In this document: piece after piece, positions 26,985 to 36,165 of the stretch
Position numbering within the stretch: position 1 is the first letter of the stretch
How the letters are laid out: each line of letters starts with the position of its first letter
Assembly (NCBI GenBank): GCA_947467345.1
Contig: CANIHD010000005.1
Span: 84,548 to 148,547 of the forward strand
Origin: Alphaproteobacteria bacterium
GTDB lineage: Bacteria > Pseudomonadota > Alphaproteobacteria > Micropepsales > Micropepsaceae
Reading direction: 5' to 3'
Length of the DNA: 64,000 nt
The notes under the pieces: model-generated
The model's database searches: none
What the model saw: only the letters and a program-made list of their open reading frames with translations
Told to the model about the DNA's origin: nothing
Program-made: the position numbers and the translations under genes

Positions 26985-29180
26985 TTATTTGTCGAGCGGC
27001 GAGCTACGCACTTGGAAGTGATAGACCTTTGGCTTCGTGCCTTTGCCGGTCTCCATGTGCGCCATTGTTCGCTGGCCGGACGAAACCCAAAGGCCACGGC
27101 CTTTCCAGCCGGCATTCGGATCGTCGATGCGGCCTTCCAGACCTTTGGCGAAGAAGCCGGTCGGGTAGGGGACGTGCATCGTAACGACCTTGCCGTCCAC
27201 AAGGGCGAGGAGCGACTCGGACGCATTGCCGATGATCACCGGCGTATTGTCGCCAAGGTTCGATGTGTTGAACTGATCGACCCACGCGTAATAGCTGGTG
27301 TCGGCGCTGCCCGGTGCATCCTTCATGTTCTTGAAGTTCGGTCCCGGCATTTCATAGAACGCCCAGCCTTCCGGGCAATGATCGCCGGTTGCATTCGGGC
27401 CGTTCAGCGGGGCCTTACACTTGCGCACGTCGAAGCTGGCAATGTGCCCGCTGCCGACGCCCGCCCACATCACGCCGTTGCGGTCGATATCGGCGCCACG
27501 AATGGAGTGGCCCTTCACCGGCGAGTTGGGGTCGTTGTACGGCATGCGATAGAACTGCGTCAGCGTCGTCTCCGGCGGATGATCGCCAGGGATCACGCGC
27601 ATGAAGCCGCTCGGGAAGGGCACAACGGCGCCCCAGATCGAACCGTCGACCGGGCTGATCGAAACTGAGTAATTGCCCAGCTCCATGATCTTGTCCTTCG
27701 TCGGATCGACCGGATCATTCGGGCCAACCGGATTCGGGTCCCGCTTGCCATTGCCGTTGGTGTCGACAACGAAGGTTGTCCAACCTTGGCTCGCGGCTTC
27801 GTCGCCGGTCTCTTCGTATTTCTTGGTGTCGAACCAGCCGATGGTGAGACCAGCCGCGTTCACGCCGCCGCGCGAGAACCAGAGGGTGTTCTTACCGTCT
27901 TCGGTGAACGCAAGGTGATGCGTGTCGAAGCAGGTGCGGATCAATTTCCATTCGCCGGTGGCCGGATCGAACATCGACAAATGACGACCGGAGCGTTCGA
28001 TCGGCGTCAGCTTCGCGGACGGATGATCGGAGCCCGCTTTGCAGAATGCCGGATTGTCCGCAGGTCCAATGCGCGAGGCAAACCAAACGCGGCCGCGCTC
28101 GTCCATCATGTGGTTGTGCGTCACCGTCTGGCTGTCCCAAATCGGCTGGTCGCCCCAGATTGTGGAGGGCGCGAAGATCGGATCATCCTTGGTGGAAGGC
28201 GTGGCGGGATCGCGAACCGGGATTTTGATTTCGGTCACTGTATTCGCCACGGGATCGAGAACGGGAATGAGGTCCGTCGAAAGTTCCGGCGCGCCATAGA
28301 GTTTGCCGTATCCATTCACGGTCGGCGTGCGACGGTCCGTCGACATCGCGTCGTGCAGATAGAATTGCGGCTGCGACCAATCCCAAGTCGTGGTCACAAC
28401 ATTACGCTCGATGCCTTCGGGCCGCGTCGGCTTCTCGAACGGCAATTCGCCGGCTTTGATGCGGTCGGTCCAATCGGCGTATTCTTCCATCGCGCGCTTC
28501 GGACCCATGCGTGTCGCGCTGTCGACCATGCTGGTCGCGGCCTGACCCGACATGATGCGGCGTGTCCAAGCGTCAACCGCATTGTCGAATTCGCCGAGTT
28601 CCGGCTGGATCTCGCGCACATGCTCGCTGCCGAATTGATGGCAGGAGTAACAGCCCGTCGACTTTACGTAGTGAATCCATTGGCCGCGGGTCTTCACGTC
28701 GGTGGAAATGCCGTTGCCTTCCTGACCGGTGCCGGGAAAATTACTGTCGTCGGGAATGTTGAGAAGCGAGAACCAATAGAGCGACGGATAAATTTTTGCA
28801 GCGGCAGCTTCGTCGGGCGCGACAGTCGGCGCGAGATTGAGATGCACACCCGGCTTCGCCGTGACGCGCGGTGAATCGACCAAACCGTAGCCGCGTGCGA
28901 ACAGCTGATAATTCGCTGCCGGAAGATCGGGCATCACATAGCGGCCCTGATCGTCGGTGACGACGCTGCGGACGAATTTGGTTCCCAGATCGTCGGTTTC
29001 GGCGACGACCCACACGCCGGCCTCAGGGCCGTTCGCGCTAGTCACCACACCGGCAATATCGTCGTTGTCGATTGCGATGTCGGCGCCGGGTGCTTCTTGC
29101 TGGCAGCCCGCCAGTCCGAATGCGCCGAGGGCCAGAATGCCGCTTGCCGCGGCTAAAAATGCCGCCTTCCGATTCGCCAT
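26985..29180 (-). CDS. Tandem haem/propeller lipoprotein C
   Basis: 731 residues, preceded by GGAGGAAC. The lipobox is LAGC with Cys26. It has the same domain order as its two neighbours: regulatory-like beta domain (GPEAGVWVVAETDDLGTKFV), haem motif CYSCH at 177-181, then propeller-like repeats with IFAPSTIWGDQPIWDS, THHLAF, DTNGNGKRD, VRKCKAPLNGPNATGDHC and the closing RIDDPNAGWKGRGLW. It is followed by its own terminator. The upstream neighbour on this strand is topA, ending 58 bases away. The array looks like two successive duplications with conserved function in all copies, since motifs are intact in each. Confidence 0.82.
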   Translation of the reverse strand: MANRKAAFLAAASGILALGAFGLAGCQQEAPGADIAIDNDDIAGVVTSANGPEAGVWVVAETDDLGTKFVRSVVTDDQGRYVMPDLPAANYQLFARGYGLVDSPRVTAKPGVHLNLAPTVAPDEAAAAKIYPSLYWFSLLNIPDDSNFPGTGQEGNGISTDVKTRGQWIHYVKSTGCYSCHQFGSEHVREIQPELGEFDNAVDAWTRRIMSGQAATSMVDSATRMGPKRAMEEYADWTDRIKAGELPFEKPTRPEGIERNVVTTTWDWSQPQFYLHDAMSTDRRTPTVNGYGKLYGAPELSTDLIPVLDPVANTVTEIKIPVRDPATPSTKDDPIFAPSTIWGDQPIWDSQTVTHNHMMDERGRVWFASRIGPADNPAFCKAGSDHPSAKLTPIERSGRHLSMFDPATGEWKLIRTCFDTHHLAFTEDGKNTLWFSRGGVNAAGLTIGWFDTKKYEETGDEAASQGWTTFVVDTNGNGKRDPNPVGPNDPVDPTKDKIMELGNYSVSISPVDGSIWGAVVPFPSGFMRVIPGDHPPETTLTQFYRMPYNDPNSPVKGHSIRGADIDRNGVMWAGVGSGHIASFDVRKCKAPLNGPNATGDHCPEGWAFYEMPGPNFKNMKDAPGSADTSYYAWVDQFNTSNLGDNTPVIIGNASESLLALVDGKVVTMHVPYPTGFFAKGLEGRIDDPNAGWKGRGLWVSSGQRTMAHMETGKGTKPKVYHFQVRSSPLDK

Positions 29181-29238
29181 TTTTATGTTCCTCCAGGACG
29201 AGCTGCGTTCGCTCGATAGGCTGTGTTATCAGCCGTCC

Positions 29239-31881
29239 TTAGGCCTTCGCAACGGCCTTCTTGGGAGCAGCCCGCTTTTTGGCGGGTGTTTTGGCCTTCA
29301 CTTTTGCGGGCTTGGCTCCGGCGGCCGGAGCGGCCTTTGCAACTGCCGCAGTCTTCCGCGCTGGCTTCTTGCCTTTGACGGGGCCCTTGGCTGCACGCGC
29401 CGCGAGCAAGGCGATCGCTTCATCTAAATTTATTGCAATGGGATCGCTATCCTTCGGCAACGTGGCATTCACCTTGCCGTCCGTGACGTACGGCCCGTAA
29501 CGGCCCTTCATCACCCGGATCACGGCGTCGCTATCGGGCGCTTTGCCTAGCTCTTTCAAGGGCTCGCCGCCGCGCATACGGGGGCCCTTGGCCTTGCGCT
29601 CGGCCAACAGGCTTACGCCACGGTTGATGCCGACCGTGAAAACTTCGTCCGGTCCATCGAGCGACGCATAGCTGCCGTCGTGAGACACGTAAGGTCCAAA
29701 GCGCCCGAAGCCCGCAACAATCGGCTTGCCCGTTTCGGGGTGAAGGCCGATTTCGCGTGGAAGGGAAAGCAGCCTGAGCGCTTGCTCGAGATCGATGGTC
29801 TCAGGTGTCGTAAATCCCTTGGGAATGCTCGCGCGCTGCGGCTTCTCGCCTTCGCCGAGCTGAACATAGGGTCCGAAGCGTCCCACCTTAAGAGCGATAT
29901 CCTGTCCAGTCTCGGGATCCTGTCCGAGCACACGCGGATCGGCGGCACCGGCTTCATCACCGCGGCCCAATTGGCGCGTGTGGCGGCATTCCGGATAGTT
30001 CGAACAGCCGATGAAGGCGCCGAAGCGGCCGAGCTTCAGACTGAGACGGCCATTGCCGCAGGTCGGACATACGCGCGGATCGCCGCCGTCTTCGCGCGCC
30101 GGAAACATATGCGGGCCAAGGATCGCATCCAATGCGTCGATCACGTTGGCGAATTTTAGCTCTTTGGTCTCTTCCGCCGCGGCGTGGAAATGTTTCCAGA
30201 AATCGCGCAGCAGATCTTTCCACGCCATCGTGCCGGCGGAGACTTCGTCGAGTTTCTCTTCCAGATCGGCAGTGAAATCATATTCGACATAACGTTTGAA
30301 GAAACTGGTCAAAAAGGCGGTGACGACACGCCCTTTGGATTCGGGAATGAAACGGTTCCGATCCATCCGCACATAGGCACGGTCGCGTAAGACCGAAAGA
30401 ATGCTGGCGTAGGTAGACGGCCGGCCGATGCCTAGTTCTTCCAGTTTTTTGACGAGGCTGGCTTCCGAATAACGCGGCGGCGGTTCGGTGGAATGTTGCT
30501 CCGGGCGAACCTCGTTTAACGTCAGGCCGTCGCCCTGCACAAGACGCGGCAAATTGCGATCTTCGCTGTCACCGTCGTCGTCACGACCTTCTTGATACAG
30601 CGCCAGAAAGCCGTTGAAGAGCGTAACCGTGCCGACGGCGCGTAAGCGCGTATTGCCGTCACGCGAAACGACTTCAACAGTTGTGCGCTCCTGCTCGGCG
30701 CTTTCGATCTGCGACGCGAGTGCGCGCTTCCAGATCAGCTCGTAAAGACGCGCCTGATCGGAATCGAGATGTTTCGCCACCATTTCCGGCGTGCGCGAAA
30801 AACTCGTCGGGCGGATGGCTTCATGCGCTTCCTGCGCATTCTTCGCCTTCGAGGAATAGGCGCGCGGCACGCCGGGCACATATTCCTTGCCGAGACGGTC
30901 GCCGATGACGTGTCTCGCTTCTGCGATCGCTTCGCCGGCCATGGAGACGCCGTCGGTTCGCATATAGGTGATAAGACCGGTGGTTTCGCCGCCGATGGTC
31001 ACGCCTTCATAGAGGCCTTGCGCAATCTTCATCGTGCGCGCCGCCGCGAATCCAAGTTTGCGCGCTGCTTCCTGCTGCAGAGTCGAGGTGATGAATGGTG
31101 GCGAGGGATGGCGTTTGACCGGCTTCTTTTCCACTTCACCAACGGCGAAATGTCCGGCGCGAATGGCAGCGACCGCGCGCGTGGCACTGGCTTCATCGCC
31201 GAGCGACAGCTTGGAAAGTTTCTTGCCTTCGAAATGGGTCAGGCTGGTGGTGAAATTTCCGCTCGCTGCGGCAAAGTCCGCATCGACGGTCCAATATTCC
31301 TGCGCCTTGAACGCTTCGATTTCGAGCTCACGCTCGCAGATGAGGCGAAGCGCGACCGATTGCACGCGGCCTGCCGAACGGGCGCCGGGCAATTTGCGCC
31401 ACAGCACCGGCGACAGCGTGAAGCCGACCAGATAGTCGAGCGCGCGCCGCGCGAGATAGGCGTCAACCAGCTCGACATTGATGTCGCGCGGATGGGCCAT
31501 GCCGTCGAGCACGGCCTTCTGGGTGATAGCGTTGAAAACGACGCGTTGAACTTTGGTTCCGGTGAGGACGCGGCGCTGTTTCAGCGTCTCCAGCAAATGC
31601 CAGGAAATGGCTTCGCCTTCGCGGTCCGGGTCGGTGGCGAGGATCAGGCGGTCGGCGTTCTTCACGGCGTCGGCGATCTCCTTCAGGCGCTTTTGCGCCT
31701 TCGGGTCGATCTCCCAGATCATGGCGAAGTCTTCGTCGGGCTTCACCGAACCCTCTTTGGAGGGCAGATCGCGGATATGACCGAAGCTGGCCAGGACGAC
31801 GTAGTCCTTGCCCAGATATTTGTTGATCGTCTTCGCCTTAGCAGGAGACTCGACGACAACGACGTTGGACGGTTCGGCCAT
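29239..31881 (-). CDS. topA: DNA topoisomerase I
   Basis: Relaxes negative supercoils (type IA). 880 residues from ATG 31881 (MAEPSNVVVVESPAKAKTIN). The Toprim motif is LILATDPDREGEAISWHL and the active-site Tyr lies in GLITYMRTDGVSMAG. The C-terminus has one C4 zinc finger (CPTCGNGRL ... CSNYPEC) and repeated topo-C domains (GRFGPYV seen three times). It ends with an H1-like Lys/Ala/Pro tail of about 45 residues. It lies downstream of plsY-dprA, with 150 bases between dprA and topA in which I see no clear terminator. Earlier start codons in the frame lack similarity. Confidence 0.96.
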   Translation of the reverse strand: MAEPSNVVVVESPAKAKTINKYLGKDYVVLASFGHIRDLPSKEGSVKPDEDFAMIWEIDPKAQKRLKEIADAVKNADRLILATDPDREGEAISWHLLETLKQRRVLTGTKVQRVVFNAITQKAVLDGMAHPRDINVELVDAYLARRALDYLVGFTLSPVLWRKLPGARSAGRVQSVALRLICERELEIEAFKAQEYWTVDADFAAASGNFTTSLTHFEGKKLSKLSLGDEASATRAVAAIRAGHFAVGEVEKKPVKRHPSPPFITSTLQQEAARKLGFAAARTMKIAQGLYEGVTIGGETTGLITYMRTDGVSMAGEAIAEARHVIGDRLGKEYVPGVPRAYSSKAKNAQEAHEAIRPTSFSRTPEMVAKHLDSDQARLYELIWKRALASQIESAEQERTTVEVVSRDGNTRLRAVGTVTLFNGFLALYQEGRDDDGDSEDRNLPRLVQGDGLTLNEVRPEQHSTEPPPRYSEASLVKKLEELGIGRPSTYASILSVLRDRAYVRMDRNRFIPESKGRVVTAFLTSFFKRYVEYDFTADLEEKLDEVSAGTMAWKDLLRDFWKHFHAAAEETKELKFANVIDALDAILGPHMFPAREDGGDPRVCPTCGNGRLSLKLGRFGAFIGCSNYPECRHTRQLGRGDEAGAADPRVLGQDPETGQDIALKVGRFGPYVQLGEGEKPQRASIPKGFTTPETIDLEQALRLLSLPREIGLHPETGKPIVAGFGRFGPYVSHDGSYASLDGPDEVFTVGINRGVSLLAERKAKGPRMRGGEPLKELGKAPDSDAVIRVMKGRYGPYVTDGKVNATLPKDSDPIAINLDEAIALLAARAAKGPVKGKKPARKTAAVAKAAPAAGAKPAKVKAKTPAKKRAAPKKAVAKA

Positions 31882-32031
31882 GTATGGATTCTTGTGCTCG
31901 CAGGGGCGGCAAGGGCGCGGACACTGATTGAAGCACGGGAGCGGTGTCAACCATGACAACACAACCATAGATTGTGGAATGTAGCTTCTGACCGGGTCGG
32001 CGATCTACAGAACATTAATGTCTTCAGTGGC

Positions 32032-33144
32032 TTAACGCCAGGAAACGCGATTTCCAGAATGGCGCAGCGCGCGGCCGCCCAGTTCGAGCTCAAGCAGCGC
32101 CGTCAGCACAATGGCCGCCGGCAGGCCGCATTGGCGGATCAATTCATCGACTTCGACCGGCGAGGGCGACAGCATCTCTTCTATAATGTGTCGGGTGCGG
32201 TCGACCTCGCTTTCGGTAATGACGCCAGTGCTCGCGGCCGGAGCCTCGTTTTCCTGTTCCTCGAAGCCGGTGGCCAGGATCGGTCGCAGTACGGTCAACT
32301 CGTCCTCAGCGTTCTCGGTGAGGGTTGCTCCCTCGCGGATCAGGCGGTTGGTACCCTTGGCCCTTGGATCGAGGGGAGAGCCCGGCACGGCAAAGACTTC
32401 ACGGCCCTGTTCCAGCGCGTAATTGGCGGTGATCAGCGACCCCGAGCGCTCTGCCGCCTCGATGACCACCGTTCCGCGCGCCAGTCCGGAGATGATGCGG
32501 TTTCGGCGCGGAAAATGCCGCGGAAGCGGCGGCAGACCCAAGGGCATCTCCGCCACGATGAGGCCGCGTTCCCGAATAGAATCGTACAACGCTCGGTTTT
32601 CCGGTGGGTAGACCACGTCGGCGCCGCCTGCCACCACGGCCACGGTGCCGGTCTCTAACGATCCCGTATGGGCGGCCTGATCGATACCGCGCGCCAAGCC
32701 AGAGACGACAACCAATCCCGCCGCTCCAAGGTCGTTTGCGATGTTGCGGGCGAATTTGATTCCGAGTGCCGAGGCGTTGCGGGCGCCCACCATCGCAACC
32801 ATGTCGCGCGCCAGTAAAGCCGGATCGCCGAGAACGGAGATCAACGGAGGCGGTGGATCAAGCGCCGCGAGCGCCGCCGGGAAGGTGGGTTCGATCGAGG
32901 CAATCATGCGGCCGCCGAGCGAAGCTAGCTTTTCCAATTCGCGGCCTGCGTCCGAGGCGGTAGGCACTTTCAATTCGCCGCCGCCTCGCCGTGCCATCCG
33001 GGGTGCAGCGTCGAGCGCCTCGCGTATGTCCGGAAATCGGTTCAGCAGAGCGGCAAATGTTGTCGGTCCGATGGTCTCGGTGCGCGAGAGGCGAAGCCAG
33101 GCCACGCGTTCGTCATGTTTCAGAACGCGCCGCGCACTGCTCAT
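32032..33144 (-). CDS. dprA: DNA processing protein DprA
   Basis: Binds incoming single-stranded DNA and loads RecA during natural transformation. 370 residues: an N-terminal SAM-like region (WLRLSRTETIGPTTFAALLN), the Rossmann core with VGARNASALG, SGLARGIDQAAH and GGADVVYPPEN, then a C-terminal winged helix (SPSPVEVDELIRQCGLPAAI). Its start overlaps the plsY stop by four bases (ATGA), so the two are translationally coupled. Confidence 0.95.
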   Translation of the reverse strand: MSSARRVLKHDERVAWLRLSRTETIGPTTFAALLNRFPDIREALDAAPRMARRGGGELKVPTASDAGRELEKLASLGGRMIASIEPTFPAALAALDPPPPLISVLGDPALLARDMVAMVGARNASALGIKFARNIANDLGAAGLVVVSGLARGIDQAAHTGSLETGTVAVVAGGADVVYPPENRALYDSIRERGLIVAEMPLGLPPLPRHFPRRNRIISGLARGTVVIEAAERSGSLITANYALEQGREVFAVPGSPLDPRAKGTNRLIREGATLTENAEDELTVLRPILATGFEEQENEAPAASTGVITESEVDRTRHIIEEMLSPSPVEVDELIRQCGLPAAIVLTALLELELGGRALRHSGNRVSWR

Positions 33145-33782
33145 TTGCCGATTCGTGGTTCCGTTCCGGCAAAGAGCCGCGTGATGTTTTGGCGATGGGT
33201 GAACATGATGAGGATGGCGAGCAGTACCGCGAGCAGGGCGAACAGGGTCAGATCGTTGAATTCATCGAACTCGCCGACATAGTAGAAGTAGACCGGTGTC
33301 ATAATTGCGGCGAGGAGTGCTGCCAGTGACGAAAGTCGTGTGACGAGCGCTACGAATAACCAGGTTGCGCAAGTAAAAATCCCGACGGGCCAATAGAGAG
33401 CGAGCGCGATGCCGATGAACGTCGCCACGCCCTTGCCGCCTCGGAAGCGAAGCCACACTGGAAAGAGGTGGCCGAGAAAGGCCCCAAGCGCGGCGAATAT
33501 GGCGAAGAGATCGCCGAGGTAATATCGCGCGATCAGCACCGGCAGGGCGCCTTTTCCCGCGTCGAAAATCAGCGTGGCCGCCGCCGCCCATTTGTTGCCG
33601 GTGCGCAGGACATTGGTGGCGCCGATATTGCCGGAGCCGATTTTGCGCACGTCGCCCGCGCCGGCGAGACGCGCGAAGAGAAGTCCGAACGGGATTGATC
33701 CTAAAAAATATCCGGCCGCCAAGACGGCGCCAAGATAGGGCGCGAGGTCCATCCATAATACGAGGGCAAGGCTGCTCAACAT
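33141..33782 (-). CDS. plsY: Glycerol-3-phosphate acyltransferase PlsY
   Basis: Inner-membrane enzyme that transfers the acyl group from acyl-phosphate to glycerol-3-phosphate, the first step of phospholipid synthesis. 213 residues with five or more hydrophobic segments and the conserved loops GSIPFGLLFA, GSGNIGATNVLRTG and RGGKGVATFIG. The first ATG is used here; an internal one (MDLAPYLGAV) ten codons in is equally plausible. It overlaps dprA downstream and follows pyrB upstream. Confidence 0.95.
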   Translation of the reverse strand: MLSSLALVLWMDLAPYLGAVLAAGYFLGSIPFGLLFARLAGAGDVRKIGSGNIGATNVLRTGNKWAAAATLIFDAGKGALPVLIARYYLGDLFAIFAALGAFLGHLFPVWLRFRGGKGVATFIGIALALYWPVGIFTCATWLFVALVTRLSSLAALLAAIMTPVYFYYVGEFDEFNDLTLFALLAVLLAILIMFTHRQNITRLFAGTEPRIGK

Positions 33783-33826
33783 TGTTCGCCTTACGAGAAT
33801 GCGCCGCGGGCGGCACGTAATACCGG

Positions 33827-35275
33827 TTACAGTCTAGGTGTCGATTTTTTTCCAGGCTTGCCGGTGTAGAGCGCCGCTTCCGCCTCGGCCGCGCTCGCGA
33901 AGAAGACAATGTCGTTGACGTTCTTTGGAAGCGGGCCGGGATTCTCCGCGTGCGGCTCGTAGGTTTTCTGCTTCTTGTTTCCGACAACGAAGCTTTGAAT
34001 GTCGCGCTCGCAATAGAGGCAGCGCAGGCGGCGCCCCTGATGCTCGATCAGGTGAAACTTGTTTTTGGTGTATTTCCCATCGAAAGGGTCATGCACGATG
34101 CAGTTCGGGTTGCTGCAGCGAATGCCGAGTTCGCGCGGCTGCTGATACAGCGTCGCATGCCCGCCGCGGAAACCGTCTTCGAAAATTTCGAAGGCGTTAT
34201 CTTTTTCAATCCCCAGCAATAGCGAAACGAGTGCCATGCGGATCGGCACGCCATAGGCCGCCTGGCGGAAATATACCGCGCGCGGATCGCTATCGAGCGC
34301 GACGTCGAGTTCACCGACGCGCGGCAGCGGGTGCATCACGCGGCTGTCGGAAAATTCGCGCCCCTTGAGGAAATCGGCGTCGACCGTCGGATAGTCTTGG
34401 TCCGTGTCGGCCCAGCGCTCCTTCTGGAAACGGGTGACATAGACGGCGTCGATATTTTTTTTCTTTCGCGCCGCCGTCTTTTCGAGGTGGACATCGATGG
34501 CTTCCGGCTCGGCGATGAGCGCGAGCTGGTGCGGCTGATCGGCGGTCACATAGAGAGCGTCAACGGAGGCTTCCTCCGGCTCTTTGGGCTCGGGTGTATG
34601 ATTGAATTCCTGGCTCAGGCGCCAGAGCACATGTTCCGGCAGCTCCATGCCTTTTGCCGGCATCAGCGTGATTTGCGCGCCGAAGCGCGCCAGCGCATAG
34701 ACGAAAGAATGGATCGTCCGGCTGCCCTTCAGATCGCCGGAAATGGCGACATTCATATTGCGGAGGTCCTTGTTCTCTCTTTTCAAAGTGAACAGGTCGC
34801 ACAACGTCTGCGTCGGATGTTCGTGGGCACCATCGCCGCCATTGATCACCGGAACGCTGGAATATTCGGCGGCGAAACGCGCCGCGCCATCGCGCGGATG
34901 GCGGATCACCAGAACGTCGGCGTAGTTGGAAGCGACGCGCACAGTGTCGGCCAGACTTTCGCCTTTGGCGGCGGAGCTGGTGGTCGGGTCGGCGCTGGAG
35001 ATGGATTTGCCACCCAGCCGGATCATGGCCGTCTCGAACGACAATCTTGTACGCGTGCTGGGTTCGTAAAATAGCGTGGCGAGGATCGACCCGCGGGCCG
35101 CCTCCATGCTCCGGCCGATCCGGTAATCAATCGCGGGATCACCGAGTTCGCGTAGATATTTATCGGCAAGGGCAAACACCGCCTCGATCTCGTCGATCCG
35201 AAGATCGTTGATCGAGGTGAGATGGCGGATTCGCTTGGCGTGGAGAGGTGTCATTAAAGGAGGGCTTATAGGCAT
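33827..35275 (-). CDS. pyrB: Aspartate carbamoyltransferase with C-terminal PyrI-like zinc domain
   Basis: Makes carbamoyl-aspartate from carbamoyl phosphate and aspartate in pyrimidine synthesis. About 482 residues from ATG 35275 (ATG 35254 is an alternative). Catalytic blocks are FYEPSTRTRLSFE, KGESLADTVRVASNYADV, GAHEHPTQTLCDLFTL and SRVMHPLPRVGEL. After the catalytic domain comes CSNPNCIVHD and then LRCLYCERDIQSFVV (Cys 387, 392, 419, 422). This matches the zinc domain of the E. coli regulatory chain PyrI (CPNSNC ... CKYCEKEFSHNVV), yet no allosteric nucleotide-binding domain precedes it. A charged tail of about 55 residues follows. A normal PyrB is about 310 residues. pyrC is not next to it, unlike in many relatives. 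Confidence 0.9.
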   Translation of the reverse strand: MPISPPLMTPLHAKRIRHLTSINDLRIDEIEAVFALADKYLRELGDPAIDYRIGRSMEAARGSILATLFYEPSTRTRLSFETAMIRLGGKSISSADPTTSSAAKGESLADTVRVASNYADVLVIRHPRDGAARFAAEYSSVPVINGGDGAHEHPTQTLCDLFTLKRENKDLRNMNVAISGDLKGSRTIHSFVYALARFGAQITLMPAKGMELPEHVLWRLSQEFNHTPEPKEPEEASVDALYVTADQPHQLALIAEPEAIDVHLEKTAARKKKNIDAVYVTRFQKERWADTDQDYPTVDADFLKGREFSDSRVMHPLPRVGELDVALDSDPRAVYFRQAAYGVPIRMALVSLLLGIEKDNAFEIFEDGFRGGHATLYQQPRELGIRCSNPNCIVHDPFDGKYTKNKFHLIEHQGRRLRCLYCERDIQSFVVGNKKQKTYEPHAENPGPLPKNVNDIVFFASAAEAEAALYTGKPGKKSTPRL

Positions 35276-35334
35276 GCTTGCCACCGAATCCAAGCCGGGA
35301 AGTCTGTCCTGTGGATTGAAAGCGCTGAGCCGCC

Positions 35335-35802
35335 TCACGGGACCATGCGAAGCCGGTCCAATACGGTCTGCAAAATATAGGCGGCGGCCATTTTATCCAC
35401 GACTTCGGCGCGGCGCCGGCGCGACGCATCGGCATCTATCAGCGTGCGCGTGACGGCCGCCGTCGACAGGCGCTCGTCCTGCATCAGGACAGGTAGCTCG
35501 GAAATGGCGCTGAAATTGCGCACGAAAGCGGAAGCCGATTGCGCCGATGGCCCCGACGATCCGTCCATATTCAGCGGCAGCCCGACGATGAGGCCGCCGA
35601 CGCGGTGCTCGCTCATGATGTCGAGCAGACTTTGCGCGTCCGCTTTGAATTTGCCGCGCGCCAAGGTTTTGAACGGGGTTGCCACCGTTAAGCTTGTGTC
35701 GGAGAGCGCGATGCCGATGGTCTTTTCGCCCAAATCGAGGCCGAGCAGTCGTTGGCCCGGCGCAAGCGCGGCTTTCAGGGCAGGAAGTTCGACACTTGCC
35801 AT
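35335..35802 (-). CDS. ruvX: Putative pre-16S rRNA nuclease RuvX/YqgF
   Basis: 155 residues of the RNase H-like YqgF family, thought to process the 16S rRNA 5' end. The opening motif RLLGLDLGEKTIGIALSD carries the first catalytic Asp; GLPLNMDGSSGPSAQS and MQDERLSTAAV follow, with a final acidic DKMAAAYILQ. It is divergent from gatC, with about 75 bases between the starts, and just upstream of pyrB on the same strand. Confidence 0.92.
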   Translation of the reverse strand: MASVELPALKAALAPGQRLLGLDLGEKTIGIALSDTSLTVATPFKTLARGKFKADAQSLLDIMSEHRVGGLIVGLPLNMDGSSGPSAQSASAFVRNFSAISELPVLMQDERLSTAAVTRTLIDADASRRRRAEVVDKMAAAYILQTVLDRLRMVP

Positions 35803-35877
35803 ATTCGGTCCACGCGCTTGCCAGTGGGGGAGGCGGGTTGCTAGCTAGACCTAGCAGAAACCCGAGCTCCATCTCCC

Positions 35878-36165
35878 ATGTCCGTCGACAAAGATACCGT
35901 CAAGCGCATAGCACGTCTGGCGCGGCTTGCCCTCGATGAGGAGCAGGCGGGACATATGCAGACCGAATTGAACGCTATTCTCGCCTGGGTCCAGCAATTG
36001 GACGAGGTCGATGTCAGTGGCGTCGCGCCTTTGACCAGCGTGGTCGAACAGCGCCTGAAGATGCGCGACGATGTGGTGACCGACGGTGGTTATCCGGAAG
36101 ATCTAATGAAGAACGCGCCTTTGTCGGAAGGCACATTCTTTGTCGTGCCCAAGGTGGTTGAGTAA
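35878..36165 (+). CDS. gatC: Asp-tRNA(Asn)/Glu-tRNA(Gln) amidotransferase subunit C
   Basis: 95 residues; the small chaperone-like subunit that wraps GatA and GatB. It begins with the typical [17 protein letters not shown] and ends with the family pattern LRMRDDVV-like ([20 protein letters not shown]) and FFVVPKVVE. First gene of gatCAB; its stop overlaps the gatA start by one base (TAATG). The complex converts mischarged Glu-tRNA(Gln) and/or Asp-tRNA(Asn). Confidence 0.95.
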   Translation: MSVDKDTVKRIARLARLALDEEQAGHMQTELNAILAWVQQLDEVDVSGVAPLTSVVEQRLKMRDDVVTDGGYPEDLMKNAPLSEGTFFVVPKVVE

